Positions 17,443 to 26,421 of a DNA stretch of 64,000 bases are shown here, piece after piece. The notes below the pieces were generated by a model, which saw nothing but the letters and a program-made list of their open reading frames with translations, was not told the origin of the DNA and searched no databases. The position numbers were made by a program, and so were the translations under genes. The stretch is taken from NCBI RefSeq assembly GCF_008124625.1, contig NZ_VNHM01000003.1, positions 163,606 through 227,605 of the forward strand, written 5' to 3'. The stretch comes from Desulfallas thermosapovorans DSM 6562 (GTDB taxonomy: Bacteria > Bacillota > Desulfotomaculia > Desulfotomaculales > Desulfallaceae). How positions within the stretch are numbered: the first letter of the stretch is position 1; each line of letters starts with the position of its first letter.

Positions 17443-17694
17443 ATGGAAATCAATACCGCAAAACTTTCCCAAAAATACCGCACCAATGTACCCGGCCTGA
17501 TCCGGGCCTGGAAGAAAGGCCTTTCCGACCTGGAAATATCTTGCCGCACCGGTATCAACCTGGCCACCCTCAGCCAGATCAAATGCGATTTGGAAATAGC
17601 TCACCGGCGGGCCAGGCTGGCCCAAAAACAAGCCTCATCCCAGGGGGAACAGGTATCCGCCAAACACCATATTCTTTTAAGCCCGTTTCTGTAA
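17443..17694 (+). CDS. Small helix-turn-helix-like protein, 83 aa
   Basis: MEINTAKLSQKY start; the segment GLSDLEISCRTGINLATLSQIK looks like a helix-turn-helix. I do not recognise a named family. The ATG at 17443 is 9 bases after AAAGGAG; a GTG at 17434 abuts that site. The last 94 bp run antiparallel over the end of gin on the other strand. Confidence 0.55.
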   Translation: MEINTAKLSQKYRTNVPGLIRAWKKGLSDLEISCRTGINLATLSQIKCDLEIAHRRARLAQKQASSQGEQVSAKHHILLSPFL

Positions 17695-17831
17695 TATTCA
17701 TAATTGGCACTGTCCACGGTGAGGCAGCATATTTTTATCTCACAGCCAGGGCAAATGTAATATCCCCTGATATAAACGCCGGATTCCGGGTCCCGGCTTT
17801 CGCCGCAAAAAAGACAAACATGGCTGTTCAT
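17601..17831 (-). CDS. gin: Anti-sigma-G factor Gin (CsfB)
   Basis: Gin inhibits sigma-G (and sigma-E) and prevents early or wrong-compartment activity during sporulation. The zinc-binding pattern is clear: CLFCGES near the start, then YICPGCEIKI, followed by the NYEYYRNGLKRIW motif. The conserved part ends after about 55 residues; the remaining ~20 residues are rich in Trp/Cys and are coded opposite the convergent plus-strand gene. The position near bofA, recR and tmk matches B. subtilis. Confidence 0.88.
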   Translation of the reverse strand: MNSHVCLFCGESRDPESGVYIRGYYICPGCEIKICCLTVDSANYEYYRNGLKRIWCLADTCSPWDEACFWASLARR

Positions 17832-17973
17832 AACATCACCCATACCAGTATATGTGGTTGGCTGCCCGCCCGTTCGTTACTGATAGCCCTTTTCTCCGTG
17901 TATTATATTACTACTTCCCCAAAGGTTGCCTCCACTCATAAGGAACACCTGCTTTAACAATGACTGCCAGACT

Positions 17974-18005
17974 AAAAAGCTGCGGGATACAATTTTCCCG
18001 CAGCT
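17974..18005 (-). terminator. Terminator of the kor operon
   Basis: AGCTGCGGGA (17978-17987) pairs perfectly with TCCCGCAGCT (17996-18005). On the minus strand it is followed by TTTTTAG. It lies 15 bp after the korD stop. Confidence 0.9.
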
Positions 18006-18019
18006 AAAAACCCCGTAAC

Positions 18020-18280
18020 TCAGTTTTGTTTCTTCGGTTCTTTCTTTTTCTCCACTGCTATGGCACAATCCGGGCAGAAATTCTGGCAGATGCCGCAGGC
18101 AATACACTCATCGTTTATCTCCACCGAAGGCGTACCATATACCCCCAGCACATCGGACCAGCTCATGCACTTTTTGGGACACTTCTCAATACACAGGCCG
18201 CATCCCTTGCAAAGCCCGGGGAACAATGTCCAAAAACCTTTTTCCACTTCCAGGGTGCGCCCCTTGAAGGTTTGAGCCAT
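18020..18280 (-). CDS. korD: 2-oxoacid:ferredoxin oxidoreductase, delta (ferredoxin) subunit
   Basis: 86 residues with two 4Fe-4S motifs, CKGCGLCIEKCP and CIACGICQNFCP, typical of the small electron-transfer subunit of KGOR/VOR-type enzymes. It lies downstream of the gamma subunit in the order alpha-beta-gamma-delta. The charged tail KKKEPKKQ ends the protein. Whether the complex uses 2-oxoglutarate or branched-chain oxoacids is inferred, not seen. Confidence 0.93.
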   Translation of the reverse strand: MAQTFKGRTLEVEKGFWTLFPGLCKGCGLCIEKCPKKCMSWSDVLGVYGTPSVEINDECIACGICQNFCPDCAIAVEKKKEPKKQN

Positions 18281-18294
18281 TTAATATACCCCCC

Positions 18295-18861
18295 TTACAG
18301 TATGCCGGCCACCAATTCCATGCCGCGTTCTATGGCCCGGAAATTCATTTCCCGGAGCTTGGGATTCTTCTCGAATTTATAACCAAGCTTCTTCTCCACG
18401 GCCGCCTTGGCGTCCTCCACGGCCACCACCTCGGTGGCCTTGATCACTGCGCCCATGATGATAATGTTAAACACCCGGGGATGCAGTTCCTTCTTGGATA
18501 CTTCGATGGCAGGAATGCCCAGCACCTTTTTAGCGTTTTTGGGTAGAGCATCTTCGATATTTTCAATGCCGGAATCGTAAACAAATATGGTTTCGGGACC
18601 CGCGTACTGCTTGGTGCGGTGAACGGCCCGGTCACTTAATGCCACTACGATATCACCAATTTGAAACTTTGGCGCCCCGATGGGCTCATCAGCTATCTGC
18701 AGGTACGCCACCGAAACACCGCCCCGCTGTTCCACACCAAAGTTGGGTATATACAGCGCCTCGCGCCCCTCTTCGTTGGCCGCCTCGGCAATGATTTCGG
18801 CCACCGATTGCACGCCCTGGCCACCCTCGCCGGCCAGGATAATTTTTACCGGCTTAGCCAT
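18295..18861 (-). CDS. korC: 2-oxoacid:ferredoxin oxidoreductase, gamma subunit
   Basis: 188 residues with the family opening IILAGEGGQGVQSVAEIIAEAA and the FGVEQRGGVSVAYLQI segment. It begins 4 bp after the stop of the beta subunit, indicating one operon. It provides the gamma domain that closes over CoA and the alpha subunit. Confidence 0.95.
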   Translation of the reverse strand: MAKPVKIILAGEGGQGVQSVAEIIAEAANEEGREALYIPNFGVEQRGGVSVAYLQIADEPIGAPKFQIGDIVVALSDRAVHRTKQYAGPETIFVYDSGIENIEDALPKNAKKVLGIPAIEVSKKELHPRVFNIIIMGAVIKATEVVAVEDAKAAVEKKLGYKFEKNPKLREMNFRAIERGMELVAGIL

Positions 18862-18864
18862 TTA

Positions 18865-19623
18865 TTATTGTCCCTCCTTCTCCCGGGGACCGGGTACTTT
18901 GATTTCCCCTACCTTGAAATATTTAGTCATTTCCTTTTCAACAAACTTCCAGGTATCTTCGGCGTTGGTACGCCAGTTGGTGGGGCAGGTGGATAATGCT
19001 TCCACAAAACTGAACCCGTTCCCGGCCATTTGATTTTCCAGTGCCTTTTTAATAAAGCCCTTCAATTGTTTTACATTGGCCACAGTACCCCGGGCGACAT
19101 ATGCACCCTCCTGGGTAATGGCAGCCACCATTTCGGGACCCTGGGTGGGATAACCGGAAGCGTCCACATCGCGGCCATAGGGCGAAGTTTCAGTCTTTTG
19201 CCCCGGCAAAGTGGTTGGCGCCATTTGACCGCCGGTCATACCATACTGGGTATTATTGACCAGAATTACCGTAATCCGCTCGTTACGGGTTGCCGCGCTG
19301 ACCAGGTGCTGAGCACCGATGGCGTAACCACCGCCGTCACCCATGTAGGCAATCCCGATTACATCGGTATTGGCCCGCTTGATCCCTGTAATTACCGGTG
19401 TTGTACGACCATGGTGGGTTTGCACGGTATCTACGTTGAAAAAGTCCCAGGACAACAGCGAACAGCCAATGTCACAGCCAAAAACAACCTTATCTTGAAT
19501 GCCCAGCTCATCAATGGCCTGTCCCAACGCTTTAAGCACCAGGCCGTGACCACAGCCCGGGCAGAATTTATGGGGTTTGGATTCCACACGCCAGCATTTG
19601 GGCATGGCAGGCTGTACTGACAT
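18865..19623 (-). CDS. korB: 2-oxoacid:ferredoxin oxidoreductase, beta (TPP-binding) subunit
   Basis: 252 residues. FCPGCGHGLVLKAL and GCDIGCSLLSWDFFNVDTVQTHHGR start the TPP domain, and YMGDGGGYAIGAQHL followed by NNTQYGMTGGQ forms the pyrophosphate/Mg site (GDG...N). It belongs to the KorB family with a PTxxPGQKT motif. A 188-bp gap separates it from korA, wide for subunits of one complex; no gene is visible there. Confidence 0.95.
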   Translation of the reverse strand: MSVQPAMPKCWRVESKPHKFCPGCGHGLVLKALGQAIDELGIQDKVVFGCDIGCSLLSWDFFNVDTVQTHHGRTTPVITGIKRANTDVIGIAYMGDGGGYAIGAQHLVSAATRNERITVILVNNTQYGMTGGQMAPTTLPGQKTETSPYGRDVDASGYPTQGPEMVAAITQEGAYVARGTVANVKQLKGFIKKALENQMAGNGFSFVEALSTCPTNWRTNAEDTWKFVEKEMTKYFKVGEIKVPGPREKEGQ

Positions 19624-19811
19624 TACAAAAGCCCCCTTTCAATCCTCTCAGCAAAATAATCTATAAATTTAACTAAACCTTAGACGGCTTTATAAAGAAC
19701 TTTACGCCGCTCCATCAAACCAGCCTATTGCATAATTCTCTTGCTATATATACCAAAATATCCCTGGCACATTAACCGTTGCTGCACGTCCGGTACAAGT
19801 GCCGGCGCGTT

Positions 19812-20912
19812 TTAGCCTTTTATTTCCTTGACCCGGGCCACCACTTCCTCGGTGGTTACACCAACGCCGGGTTTGAACAAGGATAGCATTTCTGTGGTGT
19901 TGCCGTAAATAGCTTCTTTAACCAGCCTGTCCAACTGGCCGTTGGCGGATTCCACCACCAGCAATTGCTTGGCTTTACCGGCCACTTCCCGCAACTGGTC
20001 CACCGGCAGCGGGCGCAGGGTGATGGGACGGAAATAACCCACCTTGTAACCTTCTTCCCGCAATTCTTTAACCGCTGCCTTGCAGGCCCGGGAAACAACG
20101 CCGTGGGAGATTACCACCAGGTCGGCGTCATCGGTATCAAAGGCGTCATATTCGGCTATTTCGGGGGCCGCCTTGGCGTAATCAGCCAGGTACTGTTCCA
20201 GCACCTCGAACAATTCTTCCTCCACATTGTAAGTATTTCTCAAATGAGTCGGCTCCCTGTCCACTCCCGGTGTTCCCTCTTTACCCACATAGGGCTCGGT
20301 GGGCACCATGGTAATACCCCGGGAGGCGGGATCATACATGGTTAGGGATTCCCGCATTTTAGCCTGGTAACCGTCGCCCAGCACAAAGGTGGGGAAGCGG
20401 TATTTCCACGCGGTATTAAAAGCCTTGATGGTATAATCAAAAAGTTCCTGGTGATTAGCAGTGGAGTAAACCACCCTTAAACCCTCACCGTTGCCACCCA
20501 GTGTGGTCATGGTGACTTCCTGCTGGGAATAAATTACTGTGGCCGTGGATGGGCCGCCACGCTGTTGTACAATAACCACCACGGGCAACCGCATGGCCTC
20601 CGCCATGCTCATTGGTTCCTGCATTAAAGTGTTGCCCGGCCCGGCGGTAGCGGTAAAGGCTCTCCTTCCGGCCAGTACGCCGCCGGCTGTGGTGAATCCC
20701 GCCGAAAGCTCGTCCTCGGTCTGTAAAAACCTGCGGCCGTATTTGGGCAGCATCCTGGTCCAATAATGCATAATTTCATTCTGGGGTGTAATGGGATAAC
20801 CGTACATAATGTCGGCCTCGGCCGCCAGAGCAGCCCAAGCCACCACTTCGTTACCGGTCATGAATACCCTTTTTTCACCCTGTATCGGTTTTTCTGGCAT
20901 TGACTTGTACAC
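19812..20912 (-). CDS. korA: 2-oxoacid:ferredoxin oxidoreductase, alpha subunit
   Basis: 366 residues with GNEVVAWAALAAEADIMYGYPITPQNEIM (pyrimidine-binding domain I), the QTEDELSAGFTTAGG loop with the catalytic Glu, and a C-terminal domain with SHGVVSRACKAA and FRPITLRPLP. Together with korBCD it forms a CoA-acylating, ferredoxin-reducing (or CO2-fixing) complex used in anaerobic carbon metabolism. Confidence 0.95.
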   Translation of the reverse strand: MYKSMPEKPIQGEKRVFMTGNEVVAWAALAAEADIMYGYPITPQNEIMHYWTRMLPKYGRRFLQTEDELSAGFTTAGGVLAGRRAFTATAGPGNTLMQEPMSMAEAMRLPVVVIVQQRGGPSTATVIYSQQEVTMTTLGGNGEGLRVVYSTANHQELFDYTIKAFNTAWKYRFPTFVLGDGYQAKMRESLTMYDPASRGITMVPTEPYVGKEGTPGVDREPTHLRNTYNVEEELFEVLEQYLADYAKAAPEIAEYDAFDTDDADLVVISHGVVSRACKAAVKELREEGYKVGYFRPITLRPLPVDQLREVAGKAKQLLVVESANGQLDRLVKEAIYGNTTEMLSLFKPGVGVTTEEVVARVKEIKG

Positions 20913-20945
20913 CTCCTAAAATCTTGACTCCCTAGGGAAATTTTG

Positions 20946-21620
20946 TTACCAGAATGTACGCGGCATATACCTGTCCAGTTTCCTCACCGGATGACCGGCT
21001 ATATCCACCGGCCCGATTAAAGCCGCAATGGCCGGGACCGCCGTGGTGGCCACCACCGGCAATTGTAATTGCCGGGCTGCTTCATCCACTATCCGGGCCC
21101 CTTGTTGCACAATGTCCACATCAGTTTCGTCTCCCAGGTGACTGTTGTTAATAATGCCGTGTACAATGCCCAGCTCGCGAATATAAGCTACTATATCCGC
21201 CACGCTGGCCGTCATTGGCCTGGCAATATTCACCACGGCGTAAACCTTCAAATCGGGATCCGCCCCCGCTCCTTCCAACAGGTTCAGGGTTTTGGCACCC
21301 TCCACGCCATAACCGATATCCAGTATAATATCCCCGGACCGGCGCAACGCCCAGCGGTTTTCCGCCCGGAGCACATTGCCTGCTTCCCCCAATCCCAAAG
21401 TATCCCTGGTTTCCCAGGCCAGCACGGTAATCCCCTTTTGCTGCAGTTCCCTTTTTATGGGGCGCAGCGTGTAACACGGCTCCACAATATCCAGGTCCAC
21501 CAGGGTAACATTCCGGCCGGACGCGGCCAAATCAACCGCTCTGTTAACGGCCACCTCGCTTTTACCGCTGGCATATTCCCCAACGTAAGCTTCCACTACC
21601 CGCGGGCCGATAATCTTCAC
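20946..21620 (-). CDS. P-loop ATPase/GTPase, CobQ/MinD-like
   Basis: 224 residues. A variant Walker A (VGEYASGKSEVA) and TLVDLDIVEPCYTLRP follow the SIMIBI-class pattern, and ILDIGYGVEGAKTL may be Walker B. NINARP-like and INNSHLGDET (guanine/adenine specificity-like) segments follow. It is 33 bp upstream of korA and may be in the same operon. The substrate is unknown; a maturation or regulatory role for the oxidoreductase is possible but only by context. Confidence 0.75.
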   Translation of the reverse strand: MKIIGPRVVEAYVGEYASGKSEVAVNRAVDLAASGRNVTLVDLDIVEPCYTLRPIKRELQQKGITVLAWETRDTLGLGEAGNVLRAENRWALRRSGDIILDIGYGVEGAKTLNLLEGAGADPDLKVYAVVNIARPMTASVADIVAYIRELGIVHGIINNSHLGDETDVDIVQQGARIVDEAARQLQLPVVATTAVPAIAALIGPVDIAGHPVRKLDRYMPRTFW

Positions 21621-21777
21621 CCCCGCGCAAATTAATGATTCTAAACTATCATGTTATAGTTTAAATAATCTAGAAACTTTTTATGAATTTTAGACAACTG
21701 TTTTTAGTATATTGCAACAATATTGACCCGTCAAGAAATCAGCTGTTTTACAAGAATTTTATACTGCATACCGTATT

Positions 21778-22044
21778 TTAAACAAACCACCGGCTCAGTA
21801 CCACCAGCATCACCAGGCCCGGCAAGTGTAAAATGCCCGCCACCAGCACGGTAAAAAGGTTGAAGGCAACATGCATGTTGAAAAAACTCAAACACCAGTT
21901 TAGCAGCGTTATCAACACCGTACCCGTAACCAGGCATACAGCCAAGCTCAATAACCGGCGCAGCGGCCTGTACATGAAAGTATTTGCAATATACAAGCCA
22001 GCCAGCACCGCCAGGACTATAATCACCAGCTGCCATTCCATCAT
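21778..22044 (-). CDS. bofA: Pro-sigma-K processing inhibitor BofA
   Basis: 88 residues with two to three hydrophobic segments (about 5-20, 33-50, 60-85) and the family end GLPGL-like motif GILHLPGLVMLVV. BofA holds the SpoIVFB protease inactive in the outer forespore membrane until the sigma-G signal arrives. The recR-bofA order is as in B. subtilis. A GGGGGTG site precedes the ATGATG start. Confidence 0.9.
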   Translation of the reverse strand: MMEWQLVIIVLAVLAGLYIANTFMYRPLRRLLSLAVCLVTGTVLITLLNWCLSFFNMHVAFNLFTVLVAGILHLPGLVMLVVLSRWFV

Positions 22045-22102
22045 TCACACCCCCAATCACTTATAAAATGATATATGGGGCGACGATGGAAAAAATTACT
22101 TT

Positions 22103-22711
22103 TTATTCAATTTCCAGTCGTCCTTCTATGGCCCTGCCCAGGGTTACTTCATCGGCATACTCCAAATGGGCACCCACCGGCAGGCCCCGGGCCAGCCTGG
22201 TTACTTTAACACCAAGGGGTTTTATCAGCCGGGCCAGGTAAAGGGCCGTAGCATCCCCCTCCACATCCGGGTTGGTGGCTAAAATCACTTCCCGCACCGA
22301 GTCACCCGCCAGGCGGTCCAGTAAACTTTTTATATTCAATTCCTGGGGCCCCACCCCTTCAAGGGGTGAAAGGGCACCGTGAAGCACGTGATAAACACCT
22401 TTAAAACCACGGTACTTTTCAATGGCCACCACATCCCGGGGGTCCTGCACAACGCAAATTATGCCCTTGTCCCGGGTCTCGTTTTGACAAACCGGGCAGG
22501 GATCCACATCAGTAAGATTGCCGCACACCGAGCAACGCCCCACCTTTTCCCGGGCTTCCCTGATGGCCTCGGCAAGGCTTATGGCCACTTCCGGGGGAGC
22601 ATTCAACAAAAAAAAGGCCAGTCGTTGCGCCGTTTTAGTTCCAATCCCGGGTAACCTGGCCAATTCGCCGATCAAGCGTGACACCGCGCCGGCATATTGC
22701 ATTTGTTTCAC
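22103..22711 (-). CDS. recR: Recombination mediator RecR
   Basis: Acts with RecF and RecO to load RecA on gapped DNA. 202 residues with the helix-hairpin-helix LARLPGIGTKTAQRLAF, the four-cysteine zinc finger CSVCGNLTDVDPCPVC, and the TOPRIM domain (CVVQDPRDV, ATNPDVEGDATALYL). The start is GTG at 22711 after AAAAGGAG; an ATG 9 bases on is also possible. It directly follows ebfC. Confidence 0.97.
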   Translation of the reverse strand: MKQMQYAGAVSRLIGELARLPGIGTKTAQRLAFFLLNAPPEVAISLAEAIREAREKVGRCSVCGNLTDVDPCPVCQNETRDKGIICVVQDPRDVVAIEKYRGFKGVYHVLHGALSPLEGVGPQELNIKSLLDRLAGDSVREVILATNPDVEGDATALYLARLIKPLGVKVTRLARGLPVGAHLEYADEVTLGRAIEGRLEIE

Positions 22712-22735
22712 TGCCCCAAGGCTCCTTTTTTATCT

Positions 22736-23050
22736 TTAAAATAATCCCGGTATATTAAGCCCGCCGGTCAGCTTGCTCATTTCTTTGGTCATCATATCCT
22801 GGGCCTGCTTCAAAGCTTCGTTAACTGCGGTCAGAACCAAATCTTGCAGCATTTCCACATCTTCCGGGTCCACTACCTCGGGCTTGATTTCCACGGCCAC
22901 GATCTCCTGGCGGCCGTTGGCCACCACCCGTACCACACCGCCGCCGGCGGAACTTTCCACGGTGCGGTTGCCCAGTTCCTCCTGCATTCTGGCCATCTCG
23001 GCCTGCATCTTTTGTACTTGTTTCATCATTTTAGCCATATTTCCACCCAT
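22736..23050 (-). CDS. ebfC: Nucleoid-associated protein, YbaB/EbfC family
   Basis: 104 residues. [22 protein letters not shown] forms the N-terminal helix and [21 protein letters not shown] the sheet of the tweezer-like DNA-binding dimer. AGGAGGT lies 7 bases before the ATG. It sits between dnaX and recR as in most bacteria. Confidence 0.96.
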   Translation of the reverse strand: MGGNMAKMMKQVQKMQAEMARMQEELGNRTVESSAGGGVVRVVANGRQEIVAVEIKPEVVDPEDVEMLQDLVLTAVNEALKQAQDMMTKEMSKLTGGLNIPGLF

Positions 23051-23063
23051 ATGATATACCTCC

Positions 23064-24962
23064 TCATTTTTTATTTAAATCCTTTTCCAGGGGCACCAGT
23101 TCCCCCTGAAACAGGCTTATCGCCTCTTCGGTATCCAGCTGTACCGTGCTCCTTGACCAGCCCGGCGGCGGCGCATCATAATAAGCACAGCGGATCTGCC
23201 AGGTCAAGCGGGTAAACGAGGCCAGCGTCTGGGCAAGCAATTGTTTGGTATCGGGCTTTTCAGCCATATCCTTGATAAAAACATCTCCCCGGGGCACCCC
23301 CAGCACCAGACAATGTTCTTTTATCTCTGCCGGCCAGGCTTGACATAAACAGCTATAGGCAATGGGGTTGGCCTTTTTAACCACCGCCAATATTTCCGGC
23401 CACCACTTTCTTAATTGTTCAATGTTATACCGGGGTTCACCCCGGGTATTCACGGGGTTTTTCCGGGCCGGAGCTGCTTCTACACCCCCGGTTTTTAATC
23501 CACTTGACCGGGTGTTTTCTTTAGCCGCGCTACCGGTATCCCCTGCATTTGGTGGTAAAACCGCATGTCCGGTCTCGGGCTCACCCGTGATTTCTTCTCC
23601 ACCCGCCATGTTTTGGGGCAAAACCTGTTGGGCAACCCACGGGGGATGGTCGTTATTATGGTTAGCTCTAGTATTACCCATTTCAGGCCGCTTACCATCA
23701 ATTTGCAAACCGGCCTTGACTGCCGCCGCGGGGGATTTGGGCGCAGGTTTATCAACATCTTGTTTACTGGTACCCTGGGCCACCGGAACATACTCCAGGG
23801 CATTACCACCGGCCTGTCCCCGGTTGGCCAGCGCCTGTTCAAGCCGCTCAATCCTGTGCAGCAATTCATCCACCGGCGGCCCGTCATCCTCATCCATAGC
23901 CCGCACCAGCGCCAGCTCCAGCACCACCCGGGGATGTGCACTGCGGCGCATTGCTTGCTCAGCCTCCACCAGGTAATCGATGGTGCTGATTAACCGGCGA
24001 CGCGTAAAAAGCTGCATCAGCCCGGCCGGGGGCGTATCAAACCCGGCCTCCCCCGCCGCATCGGGAGCCAGAAAGGCCACCAGCAGCCGGCGCAGGTATG
24101 CGGTCAGTTCCCTGATTAGTTGCTGTAAATCTTTACCTTCGGCCGCAATACCCGCCACCTGTTTTAACACCAGGGCGGGTTTTCTTTCCGCCAGTCCGGT
24201 GGCCAAATCAAACAATACATCTTCAGTCACTGTGCCCAAAATGGTGTGCACCGTGTCAGCCGTTACAGCGTTTTCCCCGCTAAGCAAAAGCGCCTGGTCC
24301 AACACACTCAGGGCGTCTCGCATACTGCCTCCGGCGGCCCGGGTGATAGCCCGCACTGCATCTTTCTCCACTTTAAAATTGCTCCTGGCGGCCACCTCTT
24401 CCAGACGCCCGGCAATCGCCTCAGCCGAAAGGGGGCGAAAATCAAAGCGCTGGCAGCGGGACAATATGGTCAAAGGCACCTTGTGCGGTTCCGTTGTGGC
24501 CAGAACAAAAACCACATGTTCGGGTGGTTCCTCCAGTGTTTTAAGCAGTGCGTTAAAGGCCTCATTGGTGAGCATATGCACTTCATCCACTATGTACATC
24601 TTTTTGCCACCCAGTGTGGGAAAGTATTTTATATTTTCCTTTAAATCACGTATTTCATCAATGCCCCGGTTGGAGGCAGCGTCAATTTCAATCACATCCA
24701 TGGTGGCGCCGGACAATATTTCCCGGCAGTTCCGGCACTTGTTGCAAGGTTCCCCTCCCTGCTGCTTCAGGCAGTTAACCGCCCGGGACAGTATCTTGGC
24801 CGTGCTGGTTTTACCGGTACCCCGGGGCCCGCAAAATAAATAGGCGTGACTTACTTTGCCGGCCATTAATGCGTTGCGCAGTGTTTCGGTTACGTGCCTT
24901 TGTCCCACCAGGTCACCCAACCGCTGCGGCCGCCACTGCCGGTACAAGGCCAGATAACTCAC
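23064..24962 (-). CDS. dnaX: DNA polymerase III gamma/tau subunit
   Basis: 632 residues. The AAA+ clamp-loader module has [16 protein letters not shown] (Walker A), the zinc module C-x8-C-x2-C-x2-[10 protein letters not shown] (Walker B) and LSRCQRFDF (SRC). A clamp-loader collar follows to about 370, then a low-complexity linker and a C-terminal tau-like domain ([20 protein letters not shown]). The start is GTG at 24962. The linker is rich in Pro/Gly/Lys. No certain slippery site for a short gamma form was identified. Confidence 0.96.
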   Translation of the reverse strand: MSYLALYRQWRPQRLGDLVGQRHVTETLRNALMAGKVSHAYLFCGPRGTGKTSTAKILSRAVNCLKQQGGEPCNKCRNCREILSGATMDVIEIDAASNRGIDEIRDLKENIKYFPTLGGKKMYIVDEVHMLTNEAFNALLKTLEEPPEHVVFVLATTEPHKVPLTILSRCQRFDFRPLSAEAIAGRLEEVAARSNFKVEKDAVRAITRAAGGSMRDALSVLDQALLLSGENAVTADTVHTILGTVTEDVLFDLATGLAERKPALVLKQVAGIAAEGKDLQQLIRELTAYLRRLLVAFLAPDAAGEAGFDTPPAGLMQLFTRRRLISTIDYLVEAEQAMRRSAHPRVVLELALVRAMDEDDGPPVDELLHRIERLEQALANRGQAGGNALEYVPVAQGTSKQDVDKPAPKSPAAAVKAGLQIDGKRPEMGNTRANHNNDHPPWVAQQVLPQNMAGGEEITGEPETGHAVLPPNAGDTGSAAKENTRSSGLKTGGVEAAPARKNPVNTRGEPRYNIEQLRKWWPEILAVVKKANPIAYSCLCQAWPAEIKEHCLVLGVPRGDVFIKDMAEKPDTKQLLAQTLASFTRLTWQIRCAYYDAPPPGWSRSTVQLDTEEAISLFQGELVPLEKDLNKK

Positions 24963-25076
24963 AATCCATACCCCCCGCGTATATTAACCACAAACTAACT
25001 TCGCTGCCGCGGCGCCTTTTCCTTCCGTTGCAGTGCCGGCTTTGGGCAGTGTTTACGAAGCTGTTTCCATATGAAG

Positions 25077-25098
25077 AAAACCGGCCTTAGCCGGTTTT
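25077..25098 (-). terminator. Terminator of the SRP RNA gene
   Basis: AAAACCGGC (25077-25085) and GCCGGTTTT (25090-25098) form a perfect 9-bp stem with loop CTTA. It lies 26 bp beyond the end of ffs on the minus strand. Confidence 0.8.
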
Positions 25099-25123
25099 CT
25101 GGTTATCTATGATTAAAATTAAT

Positions 25124-25392
25124 GGCCGTGCACCTGCCGTCGAATATTGACTTCCAAGCGTTACTCTTGCAGGTGGCTCGGACCAGGCACCCTTGCGGCA
25201 CCCGGATAAACTTTCTTAGTGCTGCTTCCGTCAGGACCTGACACGGTTCAAAAGCCTCCGTCGCGCAAGACCCAATCGTCAACACCCCTTACAAGAGCCG
25301 GACCTCACAAGCCAAACCCTCGGGCCGGAATTCAACCCCGCTACAGCGGATTACGGGTACAGGGCACCGCTACCTCCCCGTCTAGCACGGCC
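25124..25392 (-). ncRNA. ffs: Signal recognition particle RNA, large Firmicute type
   Basis: On the minus strand the domain IV hairpin reads GTGTCAGGTCCTGACGGAAG then CAGCACTAAG, which is the Ffh-binding core. The 5' end GGCCGTGC (25392-25385) pairs with the 3' end GCACGGCC (25131-25124), closing a roughly 269-nt RNA with an Alu-type 5' domain, as in B. subtilis scRNA. It lies upstream of dnaX, a common arrangement. Confidence 0.93.
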
Positions 25393-25471
25393 AAAAGTAA
25401 AACTTGCTGTTTAGGCACAAGGACGGACCCGCTGCAAAAGAATCAAGTCCGTCCTTGATGTCTAATTTATG

Positions 25472-25566
25472 TGGCGGAGAGAGAGGGATTCGAACCCTCG
25501 AGACGGCTTCACACCGCCTACGCGATTTCCAGTCGCGCGCCTTCGACCAACTCAGCCATCTCTCCG
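25472..25566 (-). tRNA. tRNA-Ser (GGA)
   Basis: Class II tRNA of 95 nt including an encoded CCA. The anticodon loop CTGGAAA in the stem CGCGA/TCGCG gives anticodon GGA (codons TCC/TCT). The long variable arm GGCGGTGTGAAGCCGTC and TTCGAAT T-loop are clear. Confidence 0.97.
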
Positions 25567-26388
25567 TGGTCTACATCATTATTTTATTTAATTGTTGCGC
25601 TGGTAACTTGCGCAATTACTATTATACATATCTTTCAGTTTAACCGCAACACCTTTTAATTATAATTACAGCCAAACCGTCGATAAAATATTGGTAGACA
25701 AGGTATCATAAGTACCTGATTTTTAGCCGTAAATAATATGAGAGAAGGCGTCGGACCTTCTCTCATAAGCAACCATCCCTACAGTTTGCTTAAAGCACTC
25801 AAATACAATTCTCCAGTTGCTTATTTTTATGATCAATCGCGGGCAAAAAAACCTGCTTTAGCCGAACAAACGGTTTGCCTTGACTTAAACTACACCGGTC
25901 AAAATCACCAAAGGCTTATCAATCGAGATTGGCTTACTTGAACAAATTGAGTAAATAAAAAACACTACCCATGGACTGGTTACTTCTCGCAACAAACCCG
26001 AACAACATATCCGACGCTTCTTGCTTACCGAACAACCTAAAGTCACTGTATGGATGGTGCTACTTGTATTATAACAAAAAACAATATCGCCCGCAATAGC
26101 CACCCAAAGGTATTTTATGCTGGTTTAAGCAAAATAATCCGGGGTATTATTAATTTTCCACTTACCCTCCGGTGCCAGCTTCATTAATACCCATACTGGC
26201 CATGCCGGCGTCCATAGCTTCGGCAGTAAACCCGTTAAACCAAAACCCTCGCCCGGCCCATAAAAACGACTTTGTGCACCTCCTCTTTCCATTGTTAAAC
26301 AATCAAAAAAGTTTTTCGATAAACTCGCGCGGGACACACCTGTAATTTATACATTGGCCGGCTGTCGCGGCACCCAGGCTTTTACAAT
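25567..26388. other. Gene-poor stretch, 820 bp
   Basis: I see no convincing gene. A hairpin ATGAGAGAAGG/CCTTCTCTCAT lies at 25738-25766. Short open frames at 25885-26103 and 26125-26337 (minus) lack ribosome-binding sites and recognisable domains. The second ends in a plausible protein-like tail (LMKLAPEGKWKI) and may be a gene remnant. The segment at 26310-26380 resembles part of the MITE-like element at 17257. Confidence 0.5.
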
Positions 26389-26413
26389 AAAGGTTTTGCA
26401 AGACAAAACCTTT
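26389..26413 (-). terminator. Terminator of the DEAD-box helicase gene
   Basis: AAAGGTTTTG (26389-26398) pairs with CAAAACCTTT (26404-26413), a 10-bp stem 9 bp after the helicase stop. Confidence 0.75.
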
Positions 26414-26421
26414 TTTCAGTC

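Noticed and set aside
25885..26337. Two minus-strand open frames in the gap before the helicase gene
   Set aside because: No ribosome-binding site, atypical composition and no family; at most remnants of an unknown gene.
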